DNA from: Apteryx mantelli
Lineage: Eukaryota > Chordata > Aves > Apterygiformes > Apterygidae
Direction of reading: 5' to 3'
Length of the DNA stretch: 64,000 nt
NCBI RefSeq assembly: GCF_036417845.1
Contig: NC_089982.1
Span: 62,199,684-62,263,683 of the forward strand
In this document: piece after piece, positions 26,401 through 40,200 of the stretch
How positions within the stretch are numbered: the first letter of the stretch is position 1
How the letters are laid out: each line of letters opens with the position of its first letter
Notes under the pieces: generated by a model
Database searches by the model: none
What the model saw: the letters and a program-made list of their open reading frames with translations, nothing else
What the model was told of the DNA's origin: nothing
Translations under genes and position numbers: made by a program

Positions 26401-29379
26401 TGAGCCATCCAGAGTTTCTGCAGATTATAGAACTGTACAGGTAGGATAAAATGCCCACTTCTCTTCTGACCCACTATCCTTTTCATTTTCCTCCTGCAAA
26501 GTCAGTACATTAAAGCAATCTTTCTGCTCTGCTGATGTAGTTTAGCAGCTTAATGCCAAACAATAAAGCTAAGGTTGCAGAATTTACCTGTCAAAAATAA
26601 ATCCAAATTTCATGAGTAAATTTTTTCTTGTTGTTAAAGGTAAGGTGGGTGGCAAGTGAGATTAACTGGTACCAACAATGAGAAAAAGTTTCAGGCAGGG
26701 ATCTTACATTTGCCGCCCGGAACCATTGGTTATCTTCATTTCAGATCCAGTGAGGTTATACATTGTAATAGTGTCCATGGCTAGAAGTGGTTACTTAAGT
26801 ATTTACTCAGTTTTGGTTTCTAAATATTATTGAAACCAAAGTTTGTTCTCAGCACCCTGAAGAAGTCACTGTGTCTCAGAGATGTGCCAGATGCTGTCTG
26901 AAGGTAGTTTCCTATTACAAAGTCTTCCTTTATTTTCCATTCTAGCAGGAAAAACCCTTTCATGACCAAAGGGCTAGGTTATGCAAGCAAGCCTTAGCTG
27001 ACCTTCTCCACTGTTTGAAAAGAATAGCACATTTTCTTAATCTGAGAAACCTTGACTATGCTGAGGTCTGCCTCCATGCACTCACTTCACTGACTGCAAA
27101 AAACCCTGAAGATTTTCAGAAGTTGATCCAGATTACTTCACTGTGCTCAAACTAATATCCTCCCTCATTTCAATGGATTTGCACTCATACCTCTTTATGA
27201 TATGATAGGCATCCCACTGCAGACATTCAGGTCTCAAAAAGGTTATCATGGTGGGCGCTACATATTCTCTTCTTGTTGGTCCATCGCTTTTCACTTTCAA
27301 TGAGCATCTTAGTATTGCCTTCTCTCAAAGGGAACTCAATGTTTATTAATCACCTTTTTGATTAGTTTCTGTATAGAATGGACTCCAAATGCTTTGTAGT
27401 TATTCCTTCCTTATATACTGTTCATCAGAGTGCGACTTTGTCAATTGCAAGGTTCGCTGTTCCTTTATGTGTCTGTTACCCCTGTCTTTAAGCGCTAAAA
27501 TCACCACTCAAGATTCCTTACCAAAAGTACCAGACATTATGGGTACAGCAGGCCATTAAATACAAGACAGTAACCACATTGCAATTTCTGTTCAGTTTGT
27601 TTTGGGATCAGATTTTTGTGATCACATGTCCTAACAGAAAAATACAAAAAGTGAGCTGGGGAAACATGCATGTCCTCCTAATCCCATCCAGTAGCTATGG
27701 CTTCATGAGCACAAAAGCCCAATCAGGGGTCAACTTCTCCAACTGCTAGCTCTTCTTAAGTCATACATGCAAGAAACATTCTTTGGGTCAGCTGCTGCCT
27801 TGGCAATTCCAGGTCTTTTACGTTGCAAGACCTTTCACTGTCTATGGAGAAAACATCCTAAATAGAAACATCAGATGCTGGAAACATGGAAGAAAGAAGA
27901 CTCTATATGGGAGTTTTATAGGTATTCACTCATCCTATAAAGCTTATGAAAATGAAATCTGAGAAAACAGAACCTGGAAACACGAAAGACTTCCTAAATG
28001 CTAGTTAAACAGTCAAAACAAGCACTTTAAGAGAAGTAGGGTGAGTCAAGTGGTAGCAAGAAGATTTTTTTTTTCCTGAGAACCGTTTTGATTAGCTTGA
28101 CTTGCAAATAGCCAGTAGGAAATGGAAACTTGCTGTCTCATTAGTAACAGAATAACAGGCAGATACAATAGGTAATCTTGTCTTCTGCTTTTAGCTGGAA
28201 GATGAAAACTGCATTTGTATCACCTTTCTAGACAAGCAGTATACTGTAAAATGTTAATGGAAATAAAAGAAAGAATTAGGCATCCAATTGAATCTAGGCC
28301 TTGTCAGAAGGTCTTTGTAGGTCATTTTACTCCAAATCAAAAGCATAATCCTGCTTCCATCTCCTTCTGCAGCAGCAGTTCCTACTTGTGAAATACAACC
28401 CTGTAGAAATATCAGTAAAGTTTTCCAGAATCTCTTAGGGGTTCTGAAACACTGTATGAGAAAGATTGGGGGTGAGGGGGAAGGCTAATTCAAACTTTTC
28501 CAGAAATCCTATTTTAATGATCTCTACCCCTCTATAAGATGTTTTGCCTTTTTTTTCCCTTCTCATCTATAACCCAAAAGTTTTACAAATAAACTGGAAA
28601 TATTCAGTGTAACTAGCTAGAAGAGAAACACTTACACAAAGGAGTAAGTAGAGTCTTCTACATAATGAAGTACTCATTGATTTGCTTTGGGTTATCCTGA
28701 AAAAGCCTACTTTGAGGTACTGAATTCTTGCAGCCTCAGGTTTGTTTAGATGAAAGGAACACTTTCTGGCAGCTGCATGAGCAAATGAGTGCCGAGGGAT
28801 CCACCCTACTTTAGGTTATGTAAAACTTAGGCGGTGTAACCCACACTTGTTCCTTCCAAAGGCAATGCCTGGGTTGCACTCCACTTGGTTAGCTTGGCTG
28901 CCAACTTTCTTCTTTCTCCCACGTACCTGCTCTAGTAAAGCTCTGTTAAAGAAAGAATTAATTCACATCACAGGGCGTGACATGGTATAAATACTGCACA
29001 GTGATCTGAGGTGCCTCAGGCCTCATGCAAACATGGCATGCATCCAGCTGTAGTCAAAATGTATTCTTTTCAATTCAGGCACTTTTTGTGTGTCATCAAC
29101 ATAGTATGCAAATATGGCACACTCTTTGAAGTGGAAAAGAACATGATCACAGTATTTTGAAATAGATGGGGGACTAATAAGGGCACAGTGTGACCATTGT
29201 GTTAGAGGTACCAAAGCAAGCTCTAAGACAACTGGTTTGTTTGCTCAGTACAGTACAGTGGCATTCAGAGACACCCAAACAAGCTCTGACCAGCCTAGCA
29301 CTGAAATCAGAAGCAATATAGACATGTCGGCTGAGAAGCAGCACAAAATAACTTGAGCCACACTAAAGGGCTGTATGTC

Positions 29380-29640
29380 AGGGAGCGGCAAGGGCAGGTG
29401 CTGCTCTGAAAGTGAAAGCGAGCCAGGAGCTGAAGATGACAGCAAGACAGGCAGGCAAGGGCAGTACCTTACTGACAAGGGGGCTGTCCCACAGTACCTG
29501 AAGAGGACAAGCAGAGCAGGTCCAGTGACAGTAACCAGGATAAGCTGACAGATCACCAGGCAAGTCCATAGTGATTGTAGCAGGTCTGAGGTCAAGCTAG
29601 GCAGCCAGGTCCATGGCTCAGGATCAACAGGGTATGTTGC
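29380..29640. repeat. Degenerate CAGGTC-rich minisatellite-like block
   Basis: Variants of CAGGTCCA/CAGGCAAGTCCA/CAGGTCTGAGG recur every 22-40 bp (for example near 29517, 29557, 29579 and 29604). The block leaves a 139-residue open frame on the minus strand (29664-29245) with no recognisable domain, which I take as chance. Confidence 0.4.
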
Positions 29641-30807
29641 TAGGCACAAGCATGACTGCAACACAGCTCAGGAAGGGACCAAGTGCAAGAGCCTCAGCTT
29701 CAATGCGGCTCCCAAGAGGGTGGAGGGGTGGGAAGCACATGCTCAGGCCTTTTCCAGCTTTTTGCTGAATATCTCCAAGGCCAGCTGAAGCATCTCAAAG
29801 CCAGATGCCTGCATTATCTAAGGTGGCCCTGAGCCCAGGCAGCTAAATCCCCAGGAGAGGAGTGAATGTGCTCAGGGCCCTGACACTCTCCCATGCTGCT
29901 TTGCTGAGAAGTGGTGGTATGTTGTGCCACGTTGTCATACCAGACTCTTTTCTTATGGTGGAATTCCAGCAGCTATTACAGTGGCCTTGAACTCAAAAGA
30001 GTTCAGCTCCCTGCTCCACCATAAGCTCTAGGAAGATTGCAGAGGAGGAAAATCACTAAGGACATCTCCTTGCTCCATGAAGATTACTATCCTTCATTCG
30101 ATGTCCTACTAGTTGCAATTTCAGAACTTTGTCCTGAGTAACAGTGACTCTTATCAGAGATTACTATATTAGAAAAAAATCCTAAGGATACTGGTTGGCT
30201 GGTGATGTGATAATACTCTGTTGCTACTCAGGATTACTGGCAGTACGCCCACTCCAGTGTACCAAGCAGAAGCCAGAGGTGCTAGACACCTGCACAAGAT
30301 CTGGTGAGGAGATGATATGTTTTAGTGGCACTGATAAGAGTTATCATTGGTAGAGAGGTATAGTTGCCAGGAAAGGGTAAAGGTTCCAGTGCTTGCACTT
30401 CCCCCTTTCACACTGTTCCAGCGCAGCATCCTCTGGACTATGGGTCGAGTACGTGTTACAGACCTCCAGTAACAATCTTTCAGACAACCACAAGAGAGCT
30501 TATGACCATAACTTAGAAGACCTTGATTTCAGTCCCAGCAAGCAATGATATACTACAAGATTTGATGCAAGTCATTGAACTCCTTTGTGACTCAATTCTT
30601 ACTCTAAACAAGGAAAGATCTATAATGTGCCTACTTCCACACAGTGTTTTGACCTTCTCATGCAATAAGCACTGCATTATCATTCTCAGGTTCCGTATTA
30701 AGTAATGACCTCTGGAAACAGGCAATAGGATGAAACATAAAAATACATCAAACAGCCAGAAGCACAGGGAGTCACAAGTACTCATACATGCTACCATACC
30801 CCTAGCC

Positions 30808-30835
30808 TGGAAAAAAAAAAAACAAAAAAAAACCA
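30808..30835 (+). repeat. A-rich tract
   Basis: Runs of A broken by single C bases (A12 C A9 CC). Confidence 0.75.
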
Positions 30836-32262
30836 AAACAGAACTGGGTGACAACACACATCAGAGCAGGTCCTCCAGCTACAAAGGGCTGTTCATTGCT
30901 ATTATTAAGAGCTTATTTTTGGAGGAGCTGACATTTTCTTGCTGCACATGCTAACATTAGTTCCTTCCACATTTCAGGTTAACCTCTCTGGACCAGCGCA
31001 TCACTGCGATTCACTAGCACCCTTATGCAATACACTTTGCTGCCTTTATGATGCACCTTTTAAAGCCCAGATTGTGCATACAAATGAACTCCCTCCTTCC
31101 TTTAGTCCCCACTGTTTTTTCTTTTCTTCAAGAACTAAGCATCCCTGCCAGGGATTTTCTATCTGTAGAAGTGGTGAGATGGAGCAAGTACTGACTATTT
31201 CAAATGGGATTTTTCCTGGAACAGTTCATTTGGGATTCCTTTTGAGGATCAGTGTATGGATTTGCAGGTTTTTAGAACATTCAGCTTTGAGTCAGGAATT
31301 TCTGTTCACATGGAAGACAGTATGTGGTAACCATTGCTGTTACTCAGACACAACAGAAAACCTATTTTTACATACCCTCAAGGATGCTCAGATACAGAAC
31401 GTAGTTCGGGAAGGATGCAGGTACTGGGAGTAGCTCTGAGCTCTGTTACTTCTTTCTCATATTTCTGAAGGAAAATGCCCCAGGCTTTTGAAAAGTTAAG
31501 AACTGGGTAAGTGATAATGCCTTCCTCCACTCTTCTACTTTGGCCCCTTGTACTGGAAAGGCCTAATGACAAAAAAATCAGCATAGGAAGGTAAAAGAAA
31601 AAACTGAAGCAACATACCATATATCTGCTTCAGTTTAGGCAGTAGAAAGTCTTAAAGCAGCTATTTCATTAATGTTCAGATCCTGGACTACTGGACTATA
31701 TGGTCCCTTACTTTGCCTGGCATTTGCATCTTTAACAAAATCTTATTAATTTGCACATGTAGAGGTTTACCCACAGGAAATTCAGCTCCCTGGTACAATG
31801 AAACAATTACATCTATATGGTCATGAAAGCATAAAGTTGTTGGTTATTTAGTAACAACATTTGTATGTTTTCAGAAAAGGTTTTTTAGTTCCCATCTGCC
31901 TAAGCATTTACTTCTGGAATTATACAAATTCTTGATAAAAGGCTTTGGACTAGAGGTAGTCCTCCACTTACACTCAGAGAGAAGCAAAACATCACAAGAA
32001 GGAATGCATTCCTGCAGTCATGCAGAACATACTTCACCTCAGTCAACATCTGCAGATGCAAGTCCCAAGACCACAGCTGGATCCTAAGCATGTTTAGGAG
32101 AGTCTGAGGTCTAAGAGTTTTCATTAATAGCCACTGCAGAATTATACTGCAGTTTCAGGGAAAGTCTCATCTTATCAGGTTCTGAACTGTCACCCCAACA
32201 GCTATGCTTTTTTTTTTTTAATATAAAAAAATGTATATACATAGATGTAGGCTTAGATTATT

Positions 32263-34081
32263 TTTATTGCTCTTTTTGTTTAAAAAGTCAGTGTATGAAT
32301 TATGGCACTAAGGTGTCAAAATACAACACTACTGAGTGTTCTAACAATATGAGGTCCATTACGACAATGTTTTAAACATGAAGCATGAGCTTCAATATGG
32401 ATTTCCAAATAAAAAACAAGCCTAAGAAGTAAATGGATTAATAATAATTATCTGGAATTTCAATACTAAGTGGATACAGAGTGGATTTGCAAGAACCAGC
32501 CATATTTAAGACATGATAGAAGTCAAACAAAGAAATTCAAGAGTAAATTCTCTTTTTCTTTTTGGCCTACATGGCGGTATTTGCTCTGCACAGTAGATGA
32601 AAGTTACAGTTCTCTTATTAAACTACAACCAGGATGTCAGAGGGATTTGCATGAAGAGAGGAAAAAGCAAAACAAAACCTTTTCTATATTGTCAGTCAGA
32701 GAAAAAACTGTGCTTTGAAATTTTAAAAGTAAGAAAAATAACAATTTAAGAAAAAAAGAAATCATATCTCCTGGGTGAATCTCCACCATAGTAACACTAT
32801 TAACACTGTGCTTGGGGTTTAAACAAAACTGTGGCACTATTTAGTCTAATTCTGAAGCAAACCCCAAAAATTGAATATCCATGGACATTATTGCACTTGT
32901 AGCAGTGGTGCTTTAACTGTCCTGAAAACAACTATCATAGTATTAAGGAAAGTGAGATCGTTTTACATATGTAATCTTACTCAAAAGATGCACTGTAATC
33001 CTTTATAAAGCAATTTAAGCATATCTGGCACAACATCAAACTCTTGAAATGCCCCCACCACTTCAGAAAAAAGTCTTGAAGAATATTTCCCAGAGAATAG
33101 GTGGGCACAGAGTACCAAATGAAAGGAAAAGATCAGGGGCATTAATTTCCCAGCAAAAGGATGTCTTACATCACACAGCAGATTAGCAATAAATAAAATG
33201 ATACCTGAAGGGTCTGAATACAAATCCTTGGATGATGTTGCAAGAGTCACAGGTTTCACCAAACCAACGTCAGTGCATTTTGCTGAGCATAATGCAGTTA
33301 CTTTATACAGTATGTTTATCAGATGATGCCAGCTAACAATACTCTAAACCAAAGAATGTTAAACAAAAATGTATTAGAACAAGGTACTTATAAAGACAGA
33401 TGGCAACTCCCCAGTTAAGCATAGTTACATATGATGAAGTCCAGCTCTCTGGAGTCCAACAGCTTGACACCTTCAAGCATCAGGAAGCAGTTATCTGAGG
33501 CGTAAACAACACAATTAACAGAACCCAGTAAAGCTGCAGGGGAATTAATTACACTGGCAGAAGTATCTTGAGTCCAATCACAAAACTCTTTGCAAATACT
33601 ACTCCTGGATAGCTGCAGTGAGGCAGTCATCCATCAAGGCTCTCACACTGCCATAATCCCTCAACCTTCTAAAGGATGTGCTATTTAACATGGTGTTGAT
33701 CTAAGTATAAAACACAAAATACGTAATGAACACAAAGCACTTAGGTTTAGAAGCACTTATGGAAGAATTCAGGACAGCTTTACAGTGTATTGTGTATGAC
33801 CGCACGTGCTATTTACTGAAAAAGAAGTTTCTCCTGCTCATTATAATCATATGGCATCTTACTGTTCATAGCATTTCTACACACTAACAAGAAAGAGCCT
33901 TCTCCCCGAGGAACCAGTTTCTCCAATTTGGGCAGTCACCATGCCCATATCTTGCTTTGCTACAGGAAGGCTTGTAACAATGAAGATGACAACGTCACAT
34001 CTCTGTGGTATCAGTACAAAAAGACCCAGTTCTTCCCTTTGTTTTTTGCTCAGCTTGTCTGCTCCATTACAACTGCAGCTG
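32263..34081 (-). other. TBC1D1: Putative TBC1D1 3' UTR to first clear AATAAA
   Basis: Downstream of the stop codon the minus strand has no recognisable protein. An AATAAA hexamer lies at 32268-32263 on the minus strand, giving a 3' UTR of about 1.8 kb if used. I did not see a clear GT-rich downstream element; the following sequence is AT-rich and ends in a run of A on the minus strand (T-run on plus, about 32208-32219). The extent is therefore an inference. Confidence 0.35.
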
Positions 34082-34282
34082 TCAGTCAGCATCCATGTGT
34101 TCTTGTCTAGTAAGTAGCGGTTTCCCATCTGTATCACCAATCTTTTTCTGCATCTTTTCCACTGTGTTCAGTAAAGCTTCTCGCTCCTGCTCAAGAGTGA
34201 GAATAGACTGCTTCAATTTGCCTTCATTGGTTAACAGAAGCTCTACTGTGGCTTCCAGGTTTTGGATCTTTCCATTAGCCAC
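34082..34282 (-). CDS. TBC1D1: TBC1D1 last coding exon and stop
   Basis: This 201-bp coding part of the terminal exon has 66 codons plus TGA. It follows a TTATGTTGCAG acceptor in phase 0. It continues the coiled coil ([20 protein letters not shown], then [17 protein letters not shown]) and ends in a polar tail, TRQEHMDAD. The first half aligns well with mammalian TBC1D1 as I remember it. The last 20 or so residues do not, so the extreme C-terminus appears fast evolving. Confidence 0.93.
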   Translation of the reverse strand: MANGKIQNLEATVELLLTNEGKLKQSILTLEQEREALLNTVEKMQKKIGDTDGKPLLTRQEHMDAD

Positions 34283-37200
34283 CTGCAACATAAGGAGAAG
34301 AACGAGAGAAAAAAATTTTCATTAAGAACTGGAACCAGTCTAAATGACTTTTTTGAGATATGTTAATACATATAAAATAGACTTTCCAAGATAATGGAAA
34401 ACTGCAAAGGTAAATGCAAGTATGAAGGTTATTAGACCTGTGTACTTTAGCCTACTGCTATGGCACTGCTTGTAACAAGAAATCCCTCTCTCACAACTTG
34501 ATTGCTTTGTTTCATAGTTGAACTTAGACTATAATGCGAAGTAGATCAAACTAGAAGGTTACTAAGTCTATGAATTACATACTAAATTTCTAAGTATATT
34601 GGCTGAAGTCTTTTAATTACATTTTTTGTATTAACACAATATTTTATTTACTAGAAAATTATATTCTGTAGGCATTAGGGTACAGAAATTCCTGAGTCCC
34701 TAAGGCAAAATGACAAGTTTTTTTGATGTGAACTGAAGGTTAAGATAAGCTTCTGAATGGGACAGTTGGGAGGCTAGTTGTGACCAGATTTATTTGTTGA
34801 ATTCCAGGTGCTTTGCAAAGCAAAGACAACCTAGCGTGCTGCGTCAACTCTGAGTCCAACAAATGCAGACTTGGAGGCAAAGGGGAAGGAGGTGATTTGG
34901 TGTAATATACAAATGGACAACACATCTTTAAAAATTCCAGTTATTGTGTATTCTCCATTCTTGTTTAAGAGGCTGTACACATGTACATTCTGCTTCATGG
35001 TGAAACAAAGTGTCAGTTCATTCAAATTCATGGTATGAGATCTGTAGCTGAGGTATTCTGACAAAAGCAGAGAACTGTTTGAAAGTTTCAACACTGCATA
35101 ACGTCTGAAGCCTACAGCACTGGATGGTCTTGGCTTTCAGGGGAGTATTTCACTGCCTGGTGAGCTCACTGACCTTCATTTAATTATGGCAGGTTAACAA
35201 GTTCAGCCTTTGGGGCCAAAATACTGACACACCATGAACCATGTTGTCGGGTGATACATTTTCTCCACATCAGCAAAGGATCACCTTTGAGATTCTTTAT
35301 AGGAAACCAGGACTATTGAGGCCCCCTCTCTAACACAGAGAAACAGCAGTGCAGTAGCAGTCAAGGTCCCCACTATGGCGTTAGGTGTCTAGCTGTTCAG
35401 CTCTAAAAAGGATATGAGCTTTGTAAAAAACTGCTTAGGGCTGCAAAGTATTTAGGGGCTGGAGGGGCAGAAGATCCCTTGACATGGGGTATCTTCATAG
35501 AAGATCTCATCCTGAATCTCATCCTGGAAATCCTTCTCCCCTACACTACATCCACCAATTTCCTTGCCCACATGCCTGAAGCTTTGCGAAAATATTTTGC
35601 AAAGGAGTTTCTCTTCTGACTTCTCTAAGGCTGGTCTTAGAACCTGAAACAGGGTAAATTTTTCCTCACAGGATCAGAATTTACGGATTAAGCAAATTTT
35701 CCTGGTAGAGAGGCAATCTAAGTCTGCACTGATAGCTGGCTTTAGTCATGATACAGGATCTATGGCTGAGAAACCTGAACCCTTTCCCTCATCTATTATC
35801 TTACAAGGTCTATGTAACTCTCAGGCTCTTCAACAATGATCAAGAGGCTTGAAATTGCAAATAGAGCACATTGTCTACTTCTTACCCTTGAAGTCCCTTT
35901 CTCCATCAAACTAGCTGTGTGGTCAAAAGTTTTATTAAAAGTGTCCGGTTCTAATGCAGCCAGAAAGCTTATTTCCTGAGCAGTTTAGCAAAGAATAACC
36001 CCTACAGAGATCAGGTGTACTGCCTCTAAAAAATTGTCTAATGTCTATTACCCCTTAAGGCAAGTTTAGAATTAGTTATTGAGACAGCTGCAGACTGAAC
36101 ATGCACAGAGCATACATTAGTGATTATTTTGCATTTTCTAAGCAAGCTGGATAATAGTTTTTCAAAAAAAAGTGTTGTAAGAAGGACTATGTCTTTACAG
36201 ATAATGTATTCCATAGATGATGTCTCTCTCATTTGTGACACTGGCGTTAGCTTTTCCATTTGTGATAGACTAGTGTCTCTGCTGTAATAAAGCAGTGACT
36301 GAAAGTGTAAAAATGAAGCTGAGAAAGCACTTAGTGTTCTTTTAGCCATCATCTACAGTTATGATTTTAATTACAAGAGGAAAGACAATTTGATGAATAA
36401 ACTTCTCACTAACTGCAAGCATATGTTCTATCCACCCCTCTCTATGCACTTCTTCTGCATTGAAACTTGAAAGGTACTAAATAAAACTGCAAGTGTCAAA
36501 TCTTTAAGTCATTGGATGAAACACCAATCTCTTTTAGGTCTTAATGTAGGATAGCCTCTTCTGAAAAGATGGATAAATTACAATGTTAATAATCAAGAAA
36601 CATAAATTGTACCTGTAGTTCTTCCAGGAGATCAAAGTTCTGTTTGCGCAAGCTACTGTTTGCCTTTTCTAATTTATCCAGTCTCTGATTGTCATTTAAA
36701 GATGAATCTATAAGCTCATCCTGAAGCACATGGTATTCAACTTCATAAGCTTGCAACTGCTTGGCAATATCCATTTCAAACACCTGTTGCATATAAAAAT
36801 AGTATTAGGTGCTGTGCGGATCAAAAACATAGCTCAATCAATGTTTTTAAGTCTGTGGATGTAGACAGGGGTATCTAATCTTCTGTGTACAAAAAGGGAC
36901 TTAATTTGACATATTTATGTTTCCTACTCTGGAGATGGTAAGATTGAGGCAGCAGAGATCTGGATCTAGGGCACTGGATCTGGATTCTATTTAAAACTTT
37001 GCCACTGATTTGCTGTCTGACTTCAGGAAAATCACAAAGTTTTTTTTGTTTGGGTAGTTGGGTTTTTGTTTTGTTTTGTTGTTTTAAGATTTCAATTTAA
37101 TGCAGCACACATCGGCATAAACTATCCTAGATGTATCCAGAATTAGATGTCACTTTTCTAAAATGCAGTCCAAGCCCCTGTGCCACATATACACGTATAA

Positions 37201-40200
37201 GACTTTTTTAGTAGCACAGCAGAGTGAAAGCTTCAAATGAAAACAGTAAGCACTGTTAGATTTATTTACGATTTTACTTTACTCCCAGAGACTGAAAGAA
37301 AACAAAAAAATTATCCTTACTCCAATAGACTTAATGGAAACATTATGTAATGTCAAAGCAGATTCCTATTATCATTAGCTATGAATCACAGAACTTATAC
37401 ATGAATCACAATCTTATACATGAATATTCAGAAAACCTTCTATTTTAAAAACAGATAAATAACTTGAGGCACACAGAGAGACCCAAAGGAAAGAACTACT
37501 ATTGTATTTTTCCCTTCTCTGGTTTCAGCTAACATCTGATTTCAAATTATCTAGGAAAACTCAGCACTAGGAAACATAACTCTAAGGTCCTTGAACAAGT
37601 TATCTCCTTTGAAAGCACTGAAGAAGCTGCTAAATGGAAAGGACAAGTATGCCAATCACAGAACCTAGTGGAAAACAAATCTCAGGTTGACTTAAAAACA
37701 CATCTGAAAAATAGCTCGGGAATAAAAGTTAATGGGTTAGCCTTTATTTTTAAACCTCTTGTACTATATTTCTCTTGGAAATAAGTCAAAAATATCTGTT
37801 GAAGTAACAAGAATTATTTTCCATTTTATTCATTTAGTTTCATCTACAAAGCTTTAACTGTTGGATGCAGTTAAAGAAAACATCAAATTTGTGAAACAAG
37901 GGAGAGATCTTAGATACCTGTTGCATATGTTATAAAGAATTCTCTTGAGTAGTTGTACAGCAACATGAGTTCACATACTGACCACCTAAACATGAAAGGC
38001 TAGAACACAATTTTAATTTAGTTTTAGCAACGGATACATAACTCCATGTTCTATATGATCTAGGCATCTCTGGAGAACATACACTGTCATAATTTCAAAA
38101 AAACAGATGGTGCAATTCAGTAAGGCAAATTGTTGATAGTTCCTCTCATGACCTCTGCCATTTCTAGCCTCATCTGTGCTCTTGAGAAGGAGGGAAATCC
38201 CTGCTGTCATAACCAGAGTACCAAATCTAAAAGGGGGGAACATGAGACAAATCAAAAGCTTAACTTGAAAGCTAACAAACTGAAGGCAAGTTACAGCATG
38301 TAAACCAAAGGCCAGGCTACAGGAGGGGTGAGGAGCATGGGGATTAGCCCAGCAGCTATGTACAAACTGCAGGGCTGGTCAAACAGCTGCTCCCTTCAAA
38401 GGCTGCCCTGATCAAAGCAGAGGAACTGCTCTGCCTTCAACTCACTTCAACCTGCCCAGTTTGAGTTTAGAGCAGTTGGACAGAGCCGCCTAAAATCAGA
38501 ATATCTTTCCTTCCTTCTGCTCAAAGCCAGGGGCTTTCTGCAGCTTGCCTAAGCACTGCAAGTCTCTGTGGAGCTGTGTATGCAGGGCTTTGTGCCTGGT
38601 AGATAACCTGCTCCTCTTTACCCCCTACAAACCTCTTCTCTTTCCTCCCCCACAAGCTCTCTAATTCTCCCTCCTTCAGCCAATACTAAGCACCAGGTGC
38701 CTGCCTCCTGGAAGCTTTGCTGACTGGAACAGATGGGAACCCCGCACAAGCAGTCTGCAGCATACCGTGCTGCTGCTGGCTTTCTCTATCAAGCCACAGG
38801 CTTTGCAGATTTTTCAGTCCTGGGTGAGTGGCAGGCATTTGCAAGTCAGCACAGTCCACCCTCCAGTGTTTTGGGTCACAAGAAGCCTTCAGAAGAACAG
38901 GCTAAAAAGAGTCTTCTATTTGCCTGCCACAAATTAGATGTTACAGCTGGATCTTTTCAAGTATAACAGTCAGGGTTTATAAACAGACAACCCTTATCTG
39001 CAATGATCTGTGATTTTTTTCAAATCCCACAGGTAAATTCTGGAGCCTCCTTTTAGCTTAGCAATATTACATCATTTTACCTCTCTACGATTATAAATTC
39101 ATTGCAAAGATTTCCAGGCCTTGCTATCAAGAACCACTGCCTATTGCAAAAGGCTACATGGCCCATGTACCATTTCTGGAAGAGCAAAAGTACTGTTCTA
39201 GCATACTGAACTAACGCCTTAAAAGTTGGTATAGACAAAGTCAATGTAGGGAGGCCTCTAATTTGGTTAAAGAAAGTCAGCATTTGTGAGGCTCTTGTAC
39301 GTCAATTTTTGCTTCTGAAATCACATTCAGAGAAGAAGATTCTTGGGAGACAGGAAAGTCCAGAAGGCTTTTAGCCCACCTTGCTGCTTACCTTACGGCA
39401 TGTAGTGCATATGGACTAAAATATTGCTGTCAATAACTGCCATTACGCATACTTCAAAAAGTAAAGTGCAATTTTCTTTAAAGCCTCTATAAAGTGACCA
39501 TAACCAACATGTAAGAATACAGGTACACTATACTAGTCATATGCTTCCAAAAAAGTTCAACATTTTAAAAACTGCAAAAACAGAATTCTTCTCAGCTGGA
39601 AATAGCACAATATACTTCAATCTGTTGTGATTCTTCTATCAACAAATAACTCTTATTAAAAAGTGTCATTTCTTTAGCTACTACTCATATGTTCAGATTA
39701 TTTCATACCTGACTAATGGTCTTTTCCATCTGTACCAAACCCAAGTTTGGGAGAGTGCTTTTAATAAAATCAACTATAGTTTCTAGGTTCTCATGTTGTA
39801 GAATCAAGGGCTTGTGACTTCCCAAAAGGCTTAAGGCCACTTTAAATATCACCTCTGACCCTTGAAGAAAGAGCATATCTGTGAAAATAAAAAACAAAGT
39901 ACATTAAGCAAGTGCATCTTTGTCAGGGATATTAAAACAACAAAATGTCCAAGGATAACAACTTCTTATAGGGTAGATCAAGAGGCTAGAGGTGCTCTGC
40001 TGAACAGGTACTTTTCTTACTGTCCTTATGGCTTTAGAAATCATGCAGGATCAGGATTATTACTAATTAATTCAAGTGTGAATAGTACACTTAACTAACA
40101 TAATCAATTTAAGCTGTTTGGTGAGATATAGATAACAGCCAGGAAGAATATCATTCACAAACCCATCTGACCAAAACCAGCATTTTTTACTCTCCTGCTA

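Larger units (their letters stand above)
17391..32262. other. Intergenic, no gene seen
   Basis: Fifteen kilobases of mostly AT-rich DNA with an L3/MIR-like fossil, a small CpG patch and a degenerate minisatellite. The longest plus-strand frame (30939-31433, 164 residues) has no recognised domain. The region 24-28 kb has the texture of old degraded repeat or pseudogene sequence, but I could not name it. Confidence 0.5.
36784..39708 (-). other. TBC1D1: TBC1D1 intron, nothing coding
   Basis: Phase-0 intron of 2925 bp with low-complexity TTTTG and a 20-bp duplication. The 38240-38990 part is less AT-rich but has no recognised exon. Confidence 0.85.

Noticed and set aside
29245..29664. 139-residue minus-strand frame
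   Set aside because: Covers the degenerate CAGGTC-rich block; no domain or splice context.
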